Made by a program: the position numbers and the translations under genes. The notes under the pieces are model-generated. The model was not told the origin of the DNA and did no database searches. It saw only the letters and a list, made by a program, of their open reading frames with translations. Source: CAZMGY01 sp964565945 [NCBI: uncultured bacterium] (lineage in GTDB: Bacteria > GCA-001730085). From it: 64,000 nucleotides of DNA. Shown in pieces: positions 41,931 through 52,150 of this stretch (position 1 is the stretch's first letter; each line of letters opens with the position of its first letter). The stretch spans positions 62,001 through 126,000 of the forward strand of contig CAZMGY010000021.1 of the NCBI GenBank assembly GCA_964565945.1. The letters run 5' to 3'.

Positions 41931-42745
41931 AATATTTTTCCTTCCGTATACCCATAAAGAAGAATACCTTTGCCACATGCCGTCTGAATAACCAGGTCTT
42001 TGTCCGCCAAAATGGTTTTCTGAGCCTCAACAGCCAAAACAGCACCCCCCGCTTGCTCCATGGTAATCAATGTATCGCAACCAATCGTCGGAACATCAAA
42101 GCGCATATCCTGATCTGGCTTACTAACTTTAATCACGACAAAACCTCGCCCCACAAGATGTCCCGCCCGTACAATGGCTTGATCCGTTCCCTCCAGGGCC
42201 TCCACCGCTATAACATTTTTTTGCTTAACAACCAAAGCCTGCCCAATATCTAAACCCGCCACTTGCTTGGCCAAAGAAAATCCAAACAGAATATCTTCAC
42301 GTTGCTCATCGGTCAAAGATAAATCAGTCATCCTTCCCCGACAAGCCATATGATCTTTAAGAAAGTGCGTTGAGTCCATAATGGAAAATCCATAAGTCTC
42401 AATTGTTCGAACAACACTTAAAAGAAGTGTATCATCCTGAAAAGAAGACGCATTTTGCAATATATTCTCTACATCTTCGTCGTGAGGAACATTATTATAA
42501 ATATGAGTTTTGTGAATTTTTCCCACTAAAGTTATATGCTTCACCTGATTGAGCTTAAAAAAAAGCATGGCTTTTTTAAGCTCACCAACACTTAACCACG
42601 TGACTTTGTCAGCAAAAGCTTCAATTTCTTCGGAAGCTTCTTCCTTAATAGCAACAACATAAACCTTAACACCTCGCATTTTAGCACTTTGCATAACAAG
42701 ACGCGGCACAATACCATAGCCTGCAATCAAACCAATTTTTTTCAT
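41927..42745 (-). CDS. lpxI: UDP-2,3-diacylglucosamine pyrophosphatase LpxI
   Basis: A 272-residue LpxI (DUF1009) protein, the hydrolase used instead of LpxH in many bacteria to make lipid X. The N-terminal part has KIGLIAGYGIVPRLV and KHITLVGKIHKTHIYN; the C-terminal part has LDIGQALVVKQKNVIAVEALEGTDQAI and KVSKPDQDMRFDVPTIG, typical of the family with its metal-binding Asp residues. ATGA overlap with lpxA fixes the start. No lpxH is seen nearby. Confidence 0.95.
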   Translation of the reverse strand: MKKIGLIAGYGIVPRLVMQSAKMRGVKVYVVAIKEEASEEIEAFADKVTWLSVGELKKAMLFFKLNQVKHITLVGKIHKTHIYNNVPHDEDVENILQNASSFQDDTLLLSVVRTIETYGFSIMDSTHFLKDHMACRGRMTDLSLTDEQREDILFGFSLAKQVAGLDIGQALVVKQKNVIAVEALEGTDQAIVRAGHLVGRGFVVIKVSKPDQDMRFDVPTIGCDTLITMEQAGGAVLAVEAQKTILADKDLVIQTACGKGILLYGYTEGKIL

Positions 42746-43524
42746 CGAGTGTATCCTCTTTGTGAACGCCCCTCCCCTAAAAAGTCTAGAATAACCTGAA
42801 TTACAGGCCCTGAAGCATATTTTTGATGTATTTTAGATATGGCATCTGCTACGGTTAACGTACTACGAAAAATCCATTTATGCGCCTGCTTGATAGCCAT
42901 AATATCATCTTCACTAAACCCACGTCTTTTCAAACCCACAATATTAACACTGCTCATTTTGGAAGGGTTCCCCCCCACAAGCCCATAAGGAACAACATCC
43001 TGCAGAATAGGGCTCATTCCTCCAATCATGGCATGAGCGCCAATCCGAACAAACTGATGAATTCCTGAAAGCCCACCAATCATGGCATAATCATCAACAG
43101 TCACATAGCCCCCCAGAGTTGCGAGATTAGCCAAAGTCACATTATTTTTAATCTTACAATTATGTGCCACATGAGAAAAGGCCATCAGAAAACAATCCCT
43201 CCCCACCGAAGTAACCTCTCCCTCAGAAGCTCCAGGATTAATCGTTACACTCTCACGAACGGTGGTGCGCTCACCAATAGTTAAATAACTTTCACATGGC
43301 TTATATCTTAAATCTTGCGGTGCCGAACCAATGCTGGCATGCGGATAAATAAGACTCTCTTTGCCAATGGTCGTATAGCCCTCCACCACAACGTGACTCA
43401 TAATCTTAGCCCTTGCATGGATTTTGACATGAGGACCAATGACAGCATAGGAACCAACAGTCACATCACTATCAAGCTGAGCTTGCGGATCAATAATAGC
43501 TGTGGGGTGAATTTGCGACGGCAT
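42742..43524 (-). CDS. lpxA: UDP-GlcNAc O-acyltransferase LpxA
   Basis: A 260-residue left-handed beta-helix enzyme that starts lipid A synthesis by acylating UDP-GlcNAc. Hexapeptide repeats run through the first 190 residues (IHPTAIIDPQAQLDSDVTVG onward). The catalytic His is in FSHVAHNC and the C-terminal helical domain has VGLKRRGFSEDDIMAIKQA. The ATG overlaps the lpxC-fabZ stop by one base. Confidence 0.96.
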   Translation of the reverse strand: MPSQIHPTAIIDPQAQLDSDVTVGSYAVIGPHVKIHARAKIMSHVVVEGYTTIGKESLIYPHASIGSAPQDLRYKPCESYLTIGERTTVRESVTINPGASEGEVTSVGRDCFLMAFSHVAHNCKIKNNVTLANLATLGGYVTVDDYAMIGGLSGIHQFVRIGAHAMIGGMSPILQDVVPYGLVGGNPSKMSSVNIVGLKRRGFSEDDIMAIKQAHKWIFRSTLTVADAISKIHQKYASGPVIQVILDFLGEGRSQRGYTR

Positions 43525-44855
43525 TATTGAATCTCGTCAACAAATGCAAACTTAAACTGTCCTTCTGCAACTACTTCATCATTCACAAAGGCCTGCCCTT
43601 CGATAGCTTTTATCTTGTTGCGCATCCGAACTATCTCTACTTTAAGAAGTAAGGTATCTCCAGGGCGAACCGGGCGACGAAATTTAACCTGATCCAAACT
43701 CATGAAATAAGCTATTTTCCCATCATTCCCACTTTTCTCTGTCATCAAACAAGCTGCCGTCTGGGCCAAAGCTTCTAAAATAAGAACGCCCGGCATAACA
43801 GGGTGTCCTGGGAAGTGTCCTTGAAAAAAGGACTCATTAATCGACACATTTTTTAAACCCGTCGCTTTCGTGTGGCCATCAGTTTCAATAATGCGATCAA
43901 TCAATAAAAAAGGATATCGATGAGGAATAATTTTTTTAATTTGGTTAATATCTAAAGGCTCCCCAGACTTAATTAAGCTCTCTTCTCCACTCGTACCTTC
44001 TCCTGTCTGAGTTATTTTGTGCTTCTTTAAAGCTTTGACTAATTCTACATTCAAGCTGTGCCCCGACTTATGTGCAATCACATGAGCCTTAACTCTTTGC
44101 CCTAGCAAAGTCAGGTCTCCTATTATATCTAAAATTTTGTGCCGCACAAACTCATCCTCGAAACGAATACTTTCGTTAAGCACTCCCGTCTCGGTCACAA
44201 CCACCGCATTATCTAAACTACCACCTTTAATTAAGTCGGCTTTACGCAAAAAATCAATCTCAAAGTCAAAACAAAAGGTCCGTGCCGAAGAAATCTCTTC
44301 CAAAAAGCTTTCTTCCGAATAATTATACGATTTGGCCTGTTGTGCCAAATAGGAATGGTCATACTCGATGGTGAAAGAAATTCGAAGCCCATCATAAGGC
44401 AAAGCCACCATAAACATATCCTTCGTCTCGATCGTCACAGGCTCCTTCAAGTTCAAATAAGACCTTGGCTTGGTTTGTTCAACAAGTCCCACTTCGAGAA
44501 AGGCTCGACAAAAGTCTACGCTGCTACCATCTAAAGCAGGAATCTCATCACTAGTTAATTCTAAAATAGCATTATCCATCCCAATCCCAGTTAAAGCCGA
44601 CATCAAGTGCTCTATCGTATGAACCACTGCACCATCCTTGGCAACCGTTGTTCCTCGGGATGTATTAACAACATAATCAACTTCCACAGGAATTTCGGGG
44701 CAACCATCCAAGTCCGTGCGAACAAAAACAAAGCCCTTATCTTCAGGAGCAGGCTTTACCACTAAAGACACTTCGTGTCCCGTATGCAAACCTATTCCCT
44801 TAAACAAAACACACGAAGCAAGGGTGTGCTGCATTGGTGTATTAGTGAGAGTCAC
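43524..44855 (-). CDS. lpxC/fabZ: Bifunctional LpxC deacetylase / FabZ dehydratase fusion
   Basis: A 443-residue fusion. Residues 1-280 are LpxC, the zinc deacetylase that commits UDP-acyl-GlcNAc to lipid [11 protein letters not shown] holds zinc ligand and EH, and [17 protein letters not shown] with HKSGHSLN holds the others. Residues about 300-443 are FabZ, the hotdog dehydratase: [14 protein letters not shown] with the catalytic His, and [20 protein letters not shown] with the Glu. The fusion is well known in Bacteroidetes and occurs in some PVC-type bacteria. The start overlaps the end of lpxD by 14 bases. Confidence 0.96.
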   Translation of the reverse strand: MTLTNTPMQHTLASCVLFKGIGLHTGHEVSLVVKPAPEDKGFVFVRTDLDGCPEIPVEVDYVVNTSRGTTVAKDGAVVHTIEHLMSALTGIGMDNAILELTSDEIPALDGSSVDFCRAFLEVGLVEQTKPRSYLNLKEPVTIETKDMFMVALPYDGLRISFTIEYDHSYLAQQAKSYNYSEESFLEEISSARTFCFDFEIDFLRKADLIKGGSLDNAVVVTETGVLNESIRFEDEFVRHKILDIIGDLTLLGQRVKAHVIAHKSGHSLNVELVKALKKHKITQTGEGTSGEESLIKSGEPLDINQIKKIIPHRYPFLLIDRIIETDGHTKATGLKNVSINESFFQGHFPGHPVMPGVLILEALAQTAACLMTEKSGNDGKIAYFMSLDQVKFRRPVRPGDTLLLKVEIVRMRNKIKAIEGQAFVNDEVVAEGQFKFAFVDEIQ

Positions 44856-45906
44856 GCAACTTCTCCTCTAGTTGCTCAATTTGTAATTGCAAGGCCTTTA
44901 ACGTTTGGTACATTTCTGGAAGTTTACTTCTTAAGACCATTCTCTTTTTTTCCTCATTATGCTTAATCGCGGGAAACCCGAAATAATGGCCTTTGCTTTT
45001 AAGCGTCTTTGTTACACAGCTCCTAGCCGCCAAGGTAATATGTGAAGCAACCTTCAAATGACCGAGCACAAGCGATCTTGCAGCCATAGTCACATAATTT
45101 CCTATCGACACGCTCCCGGCAATCCCCGACTGCGCCACAATAATACAACCCCAACCAATTTTAACATTGTGAGCAATTTGAACCTGATTATCAATTTTGG
45201 TTCCTACTCCAACCACCGTCGCATCAAAACGGGCCCGATCAATGGTCACATTGGCACCTATTTCAACATCATCTTCAATACGCACAATGCCCAACTGAGG
45301 GATCTTAACAACCTGCTTCTGTATCGTCACGTATCCAAAACCATCACTGCCAAGCACAGACCCACTGTGAATAATAACACGATCACCTAGCCAAGATCCT
45401 TCTCGAATAACAACCGAAGGATAAATATAACAGTCAACTCCCAGTCTTGAACGTGCACCCACAAAAGAACCCGCTTCTATAACAGTCCCCGCACCAACCT
45501 CAACCCCAGCTTCAATAACAACGTAAGGTCCAATGCTCACGTCCTTAGCCACAACGGCAGATGCATCAATTTCAGCCTTATCCGAAATTCCAGTCGGCAA
45601 TGACCGCAAAGGTTCTAAATATTTTTCCGCGATTTTGGCAAACGACCAGGAAGCATTTTGGGTCACAATGCAGGTCTTGCCTTCAAGGAGACTTTCGCTC
45701 TCAACAACAAACACCGACGCTTGACTTTGTTGGGCAAAAAAGCGATACCTCTGATCCGAAAAAAAAGTAATATCTCCTGGTTGTGCATCTTCAATTCTGC
45801 CTAAACGCTGGACAACCAAATTGGCATCACCCACAACCCGACCATTGACCCATGCGGCCAAATCCGCAACTGTCGGACATGGGGATACAAAAGACTTAGA
45901 CTCCAT
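44842..45906 (-). CDS. lpxD: UDP-3-O-acyl-glucosamine N-acyltransferase LpxD
   Basis: A 354-residue enzyme. The N-terminal uridine-binding domain ([20 protein letters not shown]) precedes a hexapeptide-repeat helix with the catalytic His in [12 protein letters not shown] and GSDGFGYV. The C-terminal helix is coiled ([15 protein letters not shown]). ATG 45906 overlaps the end of skp by 11 bases; an ATG ten codons earlier is possible but gives an atypical N-terminus. Confidence 0.95.
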   Translation of the reverse strand: MESKSFVSPCPTVADLAAWVNGRVVGDANLVVQRLGRIEDAQPGDITFFSDQRYRFFAQQSQASVFVVESESLLEGKTCIVTQNASWSFAKIAEKYLEPLRSLPTGISDKAEIDASAVVAKDVSIGPYVVIEAGVEVGAGTVIEAGSFVGARSRLGVDCYIYPSVVIREGSWLGDRVIIHSGSVLGSDGFGYVTIQKQVVKIPQLGIVRIEDDVEIGANVTIDRARFDATVVGVGTKIDNQVQIAHNVKIGWGCIIVAQSGIAGSVSIGNYVTMAARSLVLGHLKVASHITLAARSCVTKTLKSKGHYFGFPAIKHNEEKKRMVLRSKLPEMYQTLKALQLQIEQLEEKLRDSH

Positions 45907-46429
45907 AAGATGACGCCAGCTCTTGCAACACTTCATCGGTTATATCTAGTCCTTTTTTCGAAAACAAAACAAAGGCTTCACTATTGTTTAAAATTAGGTC
46001 ATAACCTTTATTATCGCCCACAGAGGTGACGACTTTTTTAACATCATTAATCACTTTTTCTCTTAGACGCATATCTAAGGTTTTAAGCTCTTTATTAATA
46101 TTAATGACGTATTCTTGAAGCTTTTTGATTTTGGTATCAATCTCTTCGCTTTTCTTCTCTTTTTCGGAGTCACTCAAAATTACCGATTTGTTTTCGTAAT
46201 CTTCGCGCAACTTAGCCACTTCTTGCTTTTGAGCATCAATTTCGGCTTGATGTTCCGACGTCTCCTTTTTGAGCTGTTCAACCACATCTCTCATTCCTTT
46301 GTACTCTATCCAAATGCGACGAAGATCAATCAAAGCAACTTTATCACCACGACGAGCCCAAGCATCAGCAGCTCCCATCATAACAGTCAAAGACAATGCA
46401 ATACCCAAAACACCTAACATCTTTCTCAT
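45896..46429 (-). CDS. skp: Periplasmic chaperone Skp (OmpH)
   Basis: A 177-residue periplasmic chaperone for outer-membrane proteins. A signal peptide ([22 protein letters not shown]) is followed by [20 protein letters not shown] and a long charged coiled coil (residues 55-130), the arms of the Skp trimer. AAAGGAG lies before ATG 46429. Its location between bamA and lpxD is the classical arrangement. Confidence 0.93.
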   Translation of the reverse strand: MRKMLGVLGIALSLTVMMGAADAWARRGDKVALIDLRRIWIEYKGMRDVVEQLKKETSEHQAEIDAQKQEVAKLREDYENKSVILSDSEKEKKSEEIDTKIKKLQEYVININKELKTLDMRLREKVINDVKKVVTSVGDNKGYDLILNNSEAFVLFSKKGLDITDEVLQELASSYGV

Positions 46430-46497
46430 CACAAAACTCCTTTATGATCATTTAAATTTACCTTTTACCCATAGTGCTCACTTCAAGATGATGTGGT

Positions 46498-48765
46498 TTA
46501 GAAAAAACCACCCATGCTAAAGTGAAGGCGACTATCATCCTCATGATCTGCAGCATCAAGCGCAAAACCATAGTCTAACTTAATAGGACCTAAGGGTGTT
46601 TTCACCCGCACACCAAAGCCGAGTCCTTTCTTGAGGTCTCCAAGATCCCAGTCATCACCACCTTCCCACACATTACCCGCATCGGCAAAGATCGCCCCAC
46701 GAACCATTTCAAAAAGAGGGAACGAGTACTCTGCATTCAAAATCAACATTGCACTACCCCCGACAGCCTCAGAACGCTCTTGAGGACCTACGGAACGATC
46801 TTCGTAACCACGAACAGACGACGCCCCTCCCGCATAAAAGCGCTCATAGAAAGGAACGGTTTTGGTTTCACTGTAAGAATCAATCGCTCCAATTCGAAAA
46901 CGCATATCCAAAATCCACTTGTCCCAGGTTTCGAAGAACCAATTAGAAGAGTGTAAATAGCGAACAATATCAATATTTCCACCCAAAATACCACCACTTG
47001 ACTCTAGCGAAAAAGAGTGCAACGCACCTTCCCTGGCAAATTGTGCATTATCCCGAGTGTCACGCGAAAACTTAATGCCAAGAGTATTGATGGTTTTTTC
47101 ACCAGCTTCAGAGATAATCGTGCCTGGCAATTCAGCCGCATTTTTAATATTAATATCCACTTTTTCGTGCTTAAAGTGTCCTAAAATGTAATTATGCTCA
47201 CCAATCGGATGACCCAAACGAACACTCGCACCTTTACGGCCTTCTTTATAATCTGTCCGATCCCATTCGCGGTTATAACTATCAAATCCGAAAAGAAGAG
47301 GCTTATCAAATAACCATGGTTCGGTGAAACCTAGACTATAAGTTTTGCGAATACCCCCAAATTCAACACGAACATGCATGCGCTGACCCGCACCAACAAA
47401 AGAAGGGAATCCAAATAAATCAAAGTTATTTTGCGCCACTTCCAAAAATCCAACAAACTTATCGATGGAGCTATACCCCCCACCTAAACTGAACTCCCCT
47501 GTTTTCTTTTCTTTAACGTTGATAATCAAATCTCGCATACTTGGCTCTGAGCCAGGAGCTGTTTCAAAAGACACGTCTTCAAAATAGTTGAGGTTAAATA
47601 ACTTTTGACGGCTACGCTTAATTTTTTGACCATTAAATGGTTCCAAGGGATGAATTTTGAGTTCTCGACGAATCACTTTATCTCGAGTGCGAACATTCCC
47701 CTGAATCACAATCCTCTCTACATAGACCAAATCATTTTCCTGGATTGTGTAGGTAACATCCACAAGACCCACTTCGTCATTAATGTATGTGGAAGGTCTA
47801 ATCCGTGCATAGACATATCCCCGATCGGAGTAATACTCTTGAATGGCACGTTGATCCTGTAGTAAGCCAATTTGGCTAAAAACTTCACCTTCAACCATCT
47901 TAAGACTATCTTCCACCTCTTCAACGGGAAAAAGCTCTGCCCCTTTCACTTCTAAGATTCCAACGCGATACAAAGGTCCTTCATTAACCTCGATCGATAG
48001 TGTCAAACCTCTGCCATCTTCACTATAGGTTAGCTGAGGTTGTCCCACCACCGCATTCATAAACCCTTTGAATTTGTAGAAAGCATCCAAACGTTGAATA
48101 TCTTCTTCCAAAGTTTCCTCTTTGAAGATACCTCCACCAAAAATCCACTTTTGCTTGGTTTGCATCAACTTCTTCAATTTGGTGGAAGGAATACTATCAT
48201 TGCCAATAAATTCGATGTCGCACACAAAAACTCGCTTCGCTTCGTGAACCATAAGTAAAACATTCACCTGACGAGTAAAATTATCAACAGTCACCTGCGG
48301 GTCAATTTCAACCTTATAGAAACCTTTTTGCTGGTACATGTCGCGCACTTTCTTAACCGCTTCATGTAAAACTTTTTTGTTAAAGATCTGCCCTTCAGAA
48401 AGACCTAATTCTTTAAGGAGAATAGCCTTACCAAAAATGCGATTCCCCATAACATCAACACTACCGATCGAAAATTTCTCCTCAACAACAAAAGTGAGGG
48501 CAACACCGCCAGCAATATCATCAACCTCAGCAGTCACATCCGAAAAGTAACCTAAGGAATAAATTCTTCTTAAATCGTCATTAACTGTTTCTTTAAGAAA
48601 TGCCTCTCCAACTTTAGACTGTAGCTGGGACAACACAACCTCAGAACTCACAGAAACGTTACCAACAACATCAACATCGGCAACACGATCCTCTTCAGCA
48701 ACAGCCCTTAGTAGACCCCCACTTACGCATAGACACAGCCACAACCCCAACAATAGTCGTTTCAT
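46498..48765 (-). CDS. bamA: Outer-membrane assembly factor BamA
   Basis: A 755-residue Omp85 protein. A signal peptide (MKRLLLGLWLCLCVSGGLLRA) is followed by five POTRA domains over residues about 25-345, seen as repeats of the form VDVVGNVSVS, VDVMGNRIF, IEFIGNDSIP, LEVKGAELFP and IVIQGNVRTR. The 16-strand barrel follows, with the lid-locking motif FYAGGASSVRGYEDRS near residue 645, and ends HFSMGGFF with the terminal Phe. BamA inserts barrel proteins. ATG 48765 is preferred over the TTG two codons before. Confidence 0.96.
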   Translation of the reverse strand: MKRLLLGLWLCLCVSGGLLRAVAEEDRVADVDVVGNVSVSSEVVLSQLQSKVGEAFLKETVNDDLRRIYSLGYFSDVTAEVDDIAGGVALTFVVEEKFSIGSVDVMGNRIFGKAILLKELGLSEGQIFNKKVLHEAVKKVRDMYQQKGFYKVEIDPQVTVDNFTRQVNVLLMVHEAKRVFVCDIEFIGNDSIPSTKLKKLMQTKQKWIFGGGIFKEETLEEDIQRLDAFYKFKGFMNAVVGQPQLTYSEDGRGLTLSIEVNEGPLYRVGILEVKGAELFPVEEVEDSLKMVEGEVFSQIGLLQDQRAIQEYYSDRGYVYARIRPSTYINDEVGLVDVTYTIQENDLVYVERIVIQGNVRTRDKVIRRELKIHPLEPFNGQKIKRSRQKLFNLNYFEDVSFETAPGSEPSMRDLIINVKEKKTGEFSLGGGYSSIDKFVGFLEVAQNNFDLFGFPSFVGAGQRMHVRVEFGGIRKTYSLGFTEPWLFDKPLLFGFDSYNREWDRTDYKEGRKGASVRLGHPIGEHNYILGHFKHEKVDINIKNAAELPGTIISEAGEKTINTLGIKFSRDTRDNAQFAREGALHSFSLESSGGILGGNIDIVRYLHSSNWFFETWDKWILDMRFRIGAIDSYSETKTVPFYERFYAGGASSVRGYEDRSVGPQERSEAVGGSAMLILNAEYSFPLFEMVRGAIFADAGNVWEGGDDWDLGDLKKGLGFGVRVKTPLGPIKLDYGFALDAADHEDDSRLHFSMGGFF

Positions 48766-48883
48766 AAACAATAGCCCCTAAATTTACAACGCAATTCCCT
48801 CAAATTACAAACCCTTTCTAGGGTATAATAGTTTCCTTATTTTGACAATAAACTTCTCCTCCTCATGTCAAAAAAATCTTCTA

Positions 48884-50449
48884 CTAAGTCTTTAATTGGA
48901 GCTGTTTCGAAAACCACCCTCGCGTGTAAGCATCCAAACGAGCTGTTAACTCATCAATGCGCAGTAATTTGAAGGCTTTATCTTGACCACTGATTTCCGA
49001 CTTGAGAGCTAATTCCATCTGTTCTCGTCGTCGCTCGAAATAAATACGTGTCACTTCGTCTAAAACATTCTCTCTTAATTGCACCATCTGCTTCGAGCGC
49101 GAATCAATTGATGTTTGGGCCGAGCTATAAAGAAACTCCCCCAAATCCCAAGACACAGCCACACCCCATTTGCGATCATGCTCCACGGGACGATCAATGA
49201 TCTTTCCATTTGAATACACATTAAAGCGATCAATGTGATCTCGTGAAAAAGAAAAATTTACATCTGGCCACAGGGCTTGCTTCTTAGCCTGGTCCCTCAA
49301 GAGGTCAATCTTCCCCTTATCCACCTCTGCATACCAAATGGCTTTTTGTTGGACATCTTGGACAGATGGCTCATGAGCGAAGTCCCATTCATTTGACCAT
49401 TGATCCCAGGCTTTCATATCTAAGGATGCCTCCCAGCGATAAAGACCATGCGAGCTTAAACACACAACCGCGGGGCCAAGTGACCATATCCCGTAGATAG
49501 CGCTTTGCTCCAAACCTTCTTGTTTCCTTTTCCAAAAAAGAGCCCCCGATTTTAAGCCAAAAACTCCTTGATCACTAGCAACCCAAACCTGTTCACCAAC
49601 GTAAAGATCGTGAATATATTCATAATCGGGCAAGCCTCCGTTAGGGATTGATTTAGCTTCCCATCCATCGGCCTGCAACTGAAAACACTTAACCCCTTCC
49701 GATGAAACATACCAGAGTCGCTTATACGCCTCATCCCAAACTAATCCTCCTGTCTTCAAGCTATGGATATCGAAAGAATAATCCGTATCGTCATCGGTCT
49801 CAGGAGCCGCCTCGACAAGATCTTCATCTTCGCTCACTTGCACGTAGAAGCGGTCCAGTACAAGCCAACTCTGCCCGTAATCGGCCGAATACAACACCCC
49901 ATGAGAAGCTAAGGCAAACACGCGTCGCCCACTAATTTGCACCGCAGTGACCCAATGCTGACCTCGCGTACGATACACCTCGCTCCACGAGACCCCACCA
50001 TCAATGGAGTGTATAAGCGTTTGACGTGTGCTTAACCAAATATCCGATCCCGTCTCACTGACCCATACATTTAAAATTGGATCATCGGTGGCAATTTTTT
50101 TTAGCGTGCACACCCGCTCTGGAGTTACATGGTAAAGTTTCGTCGCCGTTGCCACCACAACCTTCTCGGAAGACACAACTGCAAAAGAGCGAATCTCTTC
50201 GGAACGGTTTGTTTTAAAAAAACACGTCCACACGCCCTCCTTAAGAACCCAAACATGCTTCGCCGTTGCGATAAAAGGATTCTCTGTTCGGTATTGCACC
50301 GTCGGACTTATCGGTGGCGTCAAACTTTGACGCTGCGACAAATAACGTCCAACAGGTTTCCAAACAGCTTCCAAATAAGTACTGCCAGCTCCCAACATCA
50401 GCAAACTTATCCCCACCGTCCAAAGTTTTTTAAGCACAAGGTTTTTCAT
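48884..50449 (-). CDS. Exported beta-propeller protein with helical C-terminal region
   Basis: A 521-residue exported protein. ATG 50449 is chosen because GGAGG lies eight bases before it, and a signal peptide follows. Residues about 50-350 carry BNR/Asp-box-like repeats (SIDGGVSWSEVYR, SADYGQSWLVLDR), as in Ycf48-type propellers. The C-terminal part (VNFSFSRDHIDRF, VAVSWDLGEFLYSSAQTSIDSRS, then a helix VTRIYFERRREQMELAL) resembles the start of a TolC-type coiled coil. It lies upstream of bamA in the same direction, 120 bases away. It probably works at the outer membrane; the partner is unknown. Confidence 0.7.
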   Translation of the reverse strand: MKNLVLKKLWTVGISLLMLGAGSTYLEAVWKPVGRYLSQRQSLTPPISPTVQYRTENPFIATAKHVWVLKEGVWTCFFKTNRSEEIRSFAVVSSEKVVVATATKLYHVTPERVCTLKKIATDDPILNVWVSETGSDIWLSTRQTLIHSIDGGVSWSEVYRTRGQHWVTAVQISGRRVFALASHGVLYSADYGQSWLVLDRFYVQVSEDEDLVEAAPETDDDTDYSFDIHSLKTGGLVWDEAYKRLWYVSSEGVKCFQLQADGWEAKSIPNGGLPDYEYIHDLYVGEQVWVASDQGVFGLKSGALFWKRKQEGLEQSAIYGIWSLGPAVVCLSSHGLYRWEASLDMKAWDQWSNEWDFAHEPSVQDVQQKAIWYAEVDKGKIDLLRDQAKKQALWPDVNFSFSRDHIDRFNVYSNGKIIDRPVEHDRKWGVAVSWDLGEFLYSSAQTSIDSRSKQMVQLRENVLDEVTRIYFERRREQMELALKSEISGQDKAFKLLRIDELTARLDAYTRGWFSKQLQLKT

Positions 50450-50472
50450 CCTGAAAGCCTCCAAGAAAGTCC

Positions 50473-50500
50473 TTGGGTTTTGAACAAATTGATCTATAAT
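50473..50500 (+). promoter_or_regulatory. Likely promoter of the polysaccharide-export genes
   Basis: TATAAT at 50495-50500 is a perfect -10 box. TTGGGT at 50473-50478 is a fair -35 box, with a 16-base spacer. It reads toward the gene at 50578, leaving a leader of about 70 bases. Confidence 0.6.
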
Positions 50501-50577
50501 TTAATTAAATGCAGCCTCAAAGAAGGCTCCTAGGAGATTAACAAAATTTTAACGAGAAAACAAGTAGAGAAATCATT

Positions 50578-52062
50578 TTGACACTCAACCGTTCAACCCA
50601 AATCCAGCTCTTTTTTGGCCTTCTCACCGCCTTATTCATAGCTCCTTTCTATCTGAGCACATGGAACAAACTATTGCCTTTTCTTGTTATCATTCTTGGA
50701 TTTATTATTTTTTTATACATATCTTATAAATTCTGGATTTACTTATTTGTGCTATCACTTCCCCTCTATCTACGCATTCCGCTAGGTGTCGACATCCCCT
50801 TACCCCTTGTCTTTTTAGGCAGCATTACCTTTGCGCTTGTTTTTGAAAAGCTCTACCTCAAAAAAAGCACAGACACCCATATCAACATTGCCGAAGTTTT
50901 TTTATTGTTTTCTGTCGCTATTATCATCTTTTCCATCCTAAGGTCTTGGCACATCCCCTTAGACTGGAAAAGCCTTTATTACAAGCCCTACGAAAAACCA
51001 TTTATCCGCAGCATCATTCTCGCCCTATATCTTTGCCTATGCTTTTTGTCATCCTTGATTATCTCTCGAACTGTTCACTCTCAAAAACAGTTAAAATCCA
51101 TCCTAGCCGTTTATACCTTCAGCGGATGCTGTGTTCTTATCCTAGGAGCCTATGCTTATGTTCAAGCGCTCAATTTTCCAATCCCCAAGATTCCCGCTTT
51201 GTACGGACTCCTTTCTCTGGCCAACATGCATTCGGAAGGATTATCGCTGTTTCGCTTGCAAGGGTTTTGCCAAGAACCTGCGCTGGCTGGAAGGCTCTTT
51301 TTATGTATTTTTTTCTCTTTGATCATTTTTATCAAGGACAAGCCTAAAACCGTTATTTTGTTCTTAATTCTCACCATTTTTTGTATCATTGCCACTTTTT
51401 CGCGTTCAGCCTGGTTCATTATGGGCATCACTGTCGCGGTCTTCACATTTATCAAGATTTCCTTTAGCCCTCATCGAGCCAAAATATTCCTAAGGTTTAC
51501 CCTTTTAGTGACCATTTGCATTACCATTGCAAGTTTGGTTTACTCCACCAACGAAAATTTTCAAAACTTTCTTGACACAATGGTCCTGAACAACTTTAAA
51601 TCTTCAAATGACTACATCGTGGCCGATCTGTCCGCATCCATCCGTCTTTCCAACCTTATTATGACCAAGCGTATTTTTGCCGAATACCCTTTTCTAGGGA
51701 TAGGTGTTGGCAACCTGCCTTTTCACTCTCATCTTTATTTCGTTTATATTTCTTACATCTCTGAATATTTTGGCATTACCATAAATGCTATTGGCAACAG
51801 TTACGCCCAATATCTCATCGAAACAGGCCTTATCGGCCTAACCTTTCTCCTACTTTTTTTCGCCAGTCACTTATTACTTGTCCTTAAAACAATTGTTCTC
51901 GCTCAATCTCCAGAACAACGCCATATATTCACCTGCCTGTTCTGCACCATTTTTGCCAATATCTTACACTCTCTCTTCTTTTCTTTTCAATTTTTTAACT
52001 TTTGGTTTTTTATCGGACTTTCCCTTTTTATAGTTCAAGATCATAGCAACACAACTCAATAA
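50578..52062 (+). CDS. O-antigen ligase/polymerase-type membrane protein
   Basis: A 494-residue inner-membrane protein with about twelve helices, of the Wzy/WaaL type. The large periplasmic loop (residues 330-420) contains SIRLSNLIMTKRIFAEYPFLGIGVGNLPFHSH, which fits the H/R-rich loop with GxGxGN motif of O-antigen ligases and polymerases. NSYAQYLIETGLIGLTFLLLFF follows. The start is a TTG at 50578 with a weak site; other starts are possible. It is followed by the Wza-like and Wzz-like genes, so polymerization or ligation of a surface polysaccharide is its probable role. Confidence 0.82.
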   Translation: MTLNRSTQIQLFFGLLTALFIAPFYLSTWNKLLPFLVIILGFIIFLYISYKFWIYLFVLSLPLYLRIPLGVDIPLPLVFLGSITFALVFEKLYLKKSTDTHINIAEVFLLFSVAIIIFSILRSWHIPLDWKSLYYKPYEKPFIRSIILALYLCLCFLSSLIISRTVHSQKQLKSILAVYTFSGCCVLILGAYAYVQALNFPIPKIPALYGLLSLANMHSEGLSLFRLQGFCQEPALAGRLFLCIFFSLIIFIKDKPKTVILFLILTIFCIIATFSRSAWFIMGITVAVFTFIKISFSPHRAKIFLRFTLLVTICITIASLVYSTNENFQNFLDTMVLNNFKSSNDYIVADLSASIRLSNLIMTKRIFAEYPFLGIGVGNLPFHSHLYFVYISYISEYFGITINAIGNSYAQYLIETGLIGLTFLLLFFASHLLLVLKTIVLAQSPEQRHIFTCLFCTIFANILHSLFFSFQFFNFWFFIGLSLFIVQDHSNTTQ

Positions 52063-52150
52063 AATTCATAGACAGAGCATGTCCCCTCCCATTAGAATAG
52101 TAGCCGTTACGTATGCATAACTTTTAACCCCGTTCCAAAGGATTGATAGA

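Noticed and set aside
41436-41957. Plus-strand reading frame of 173 codons opposite lpxB
   Set aside because: Antisense to a complete lpxB with all motifs; no supporting signal.
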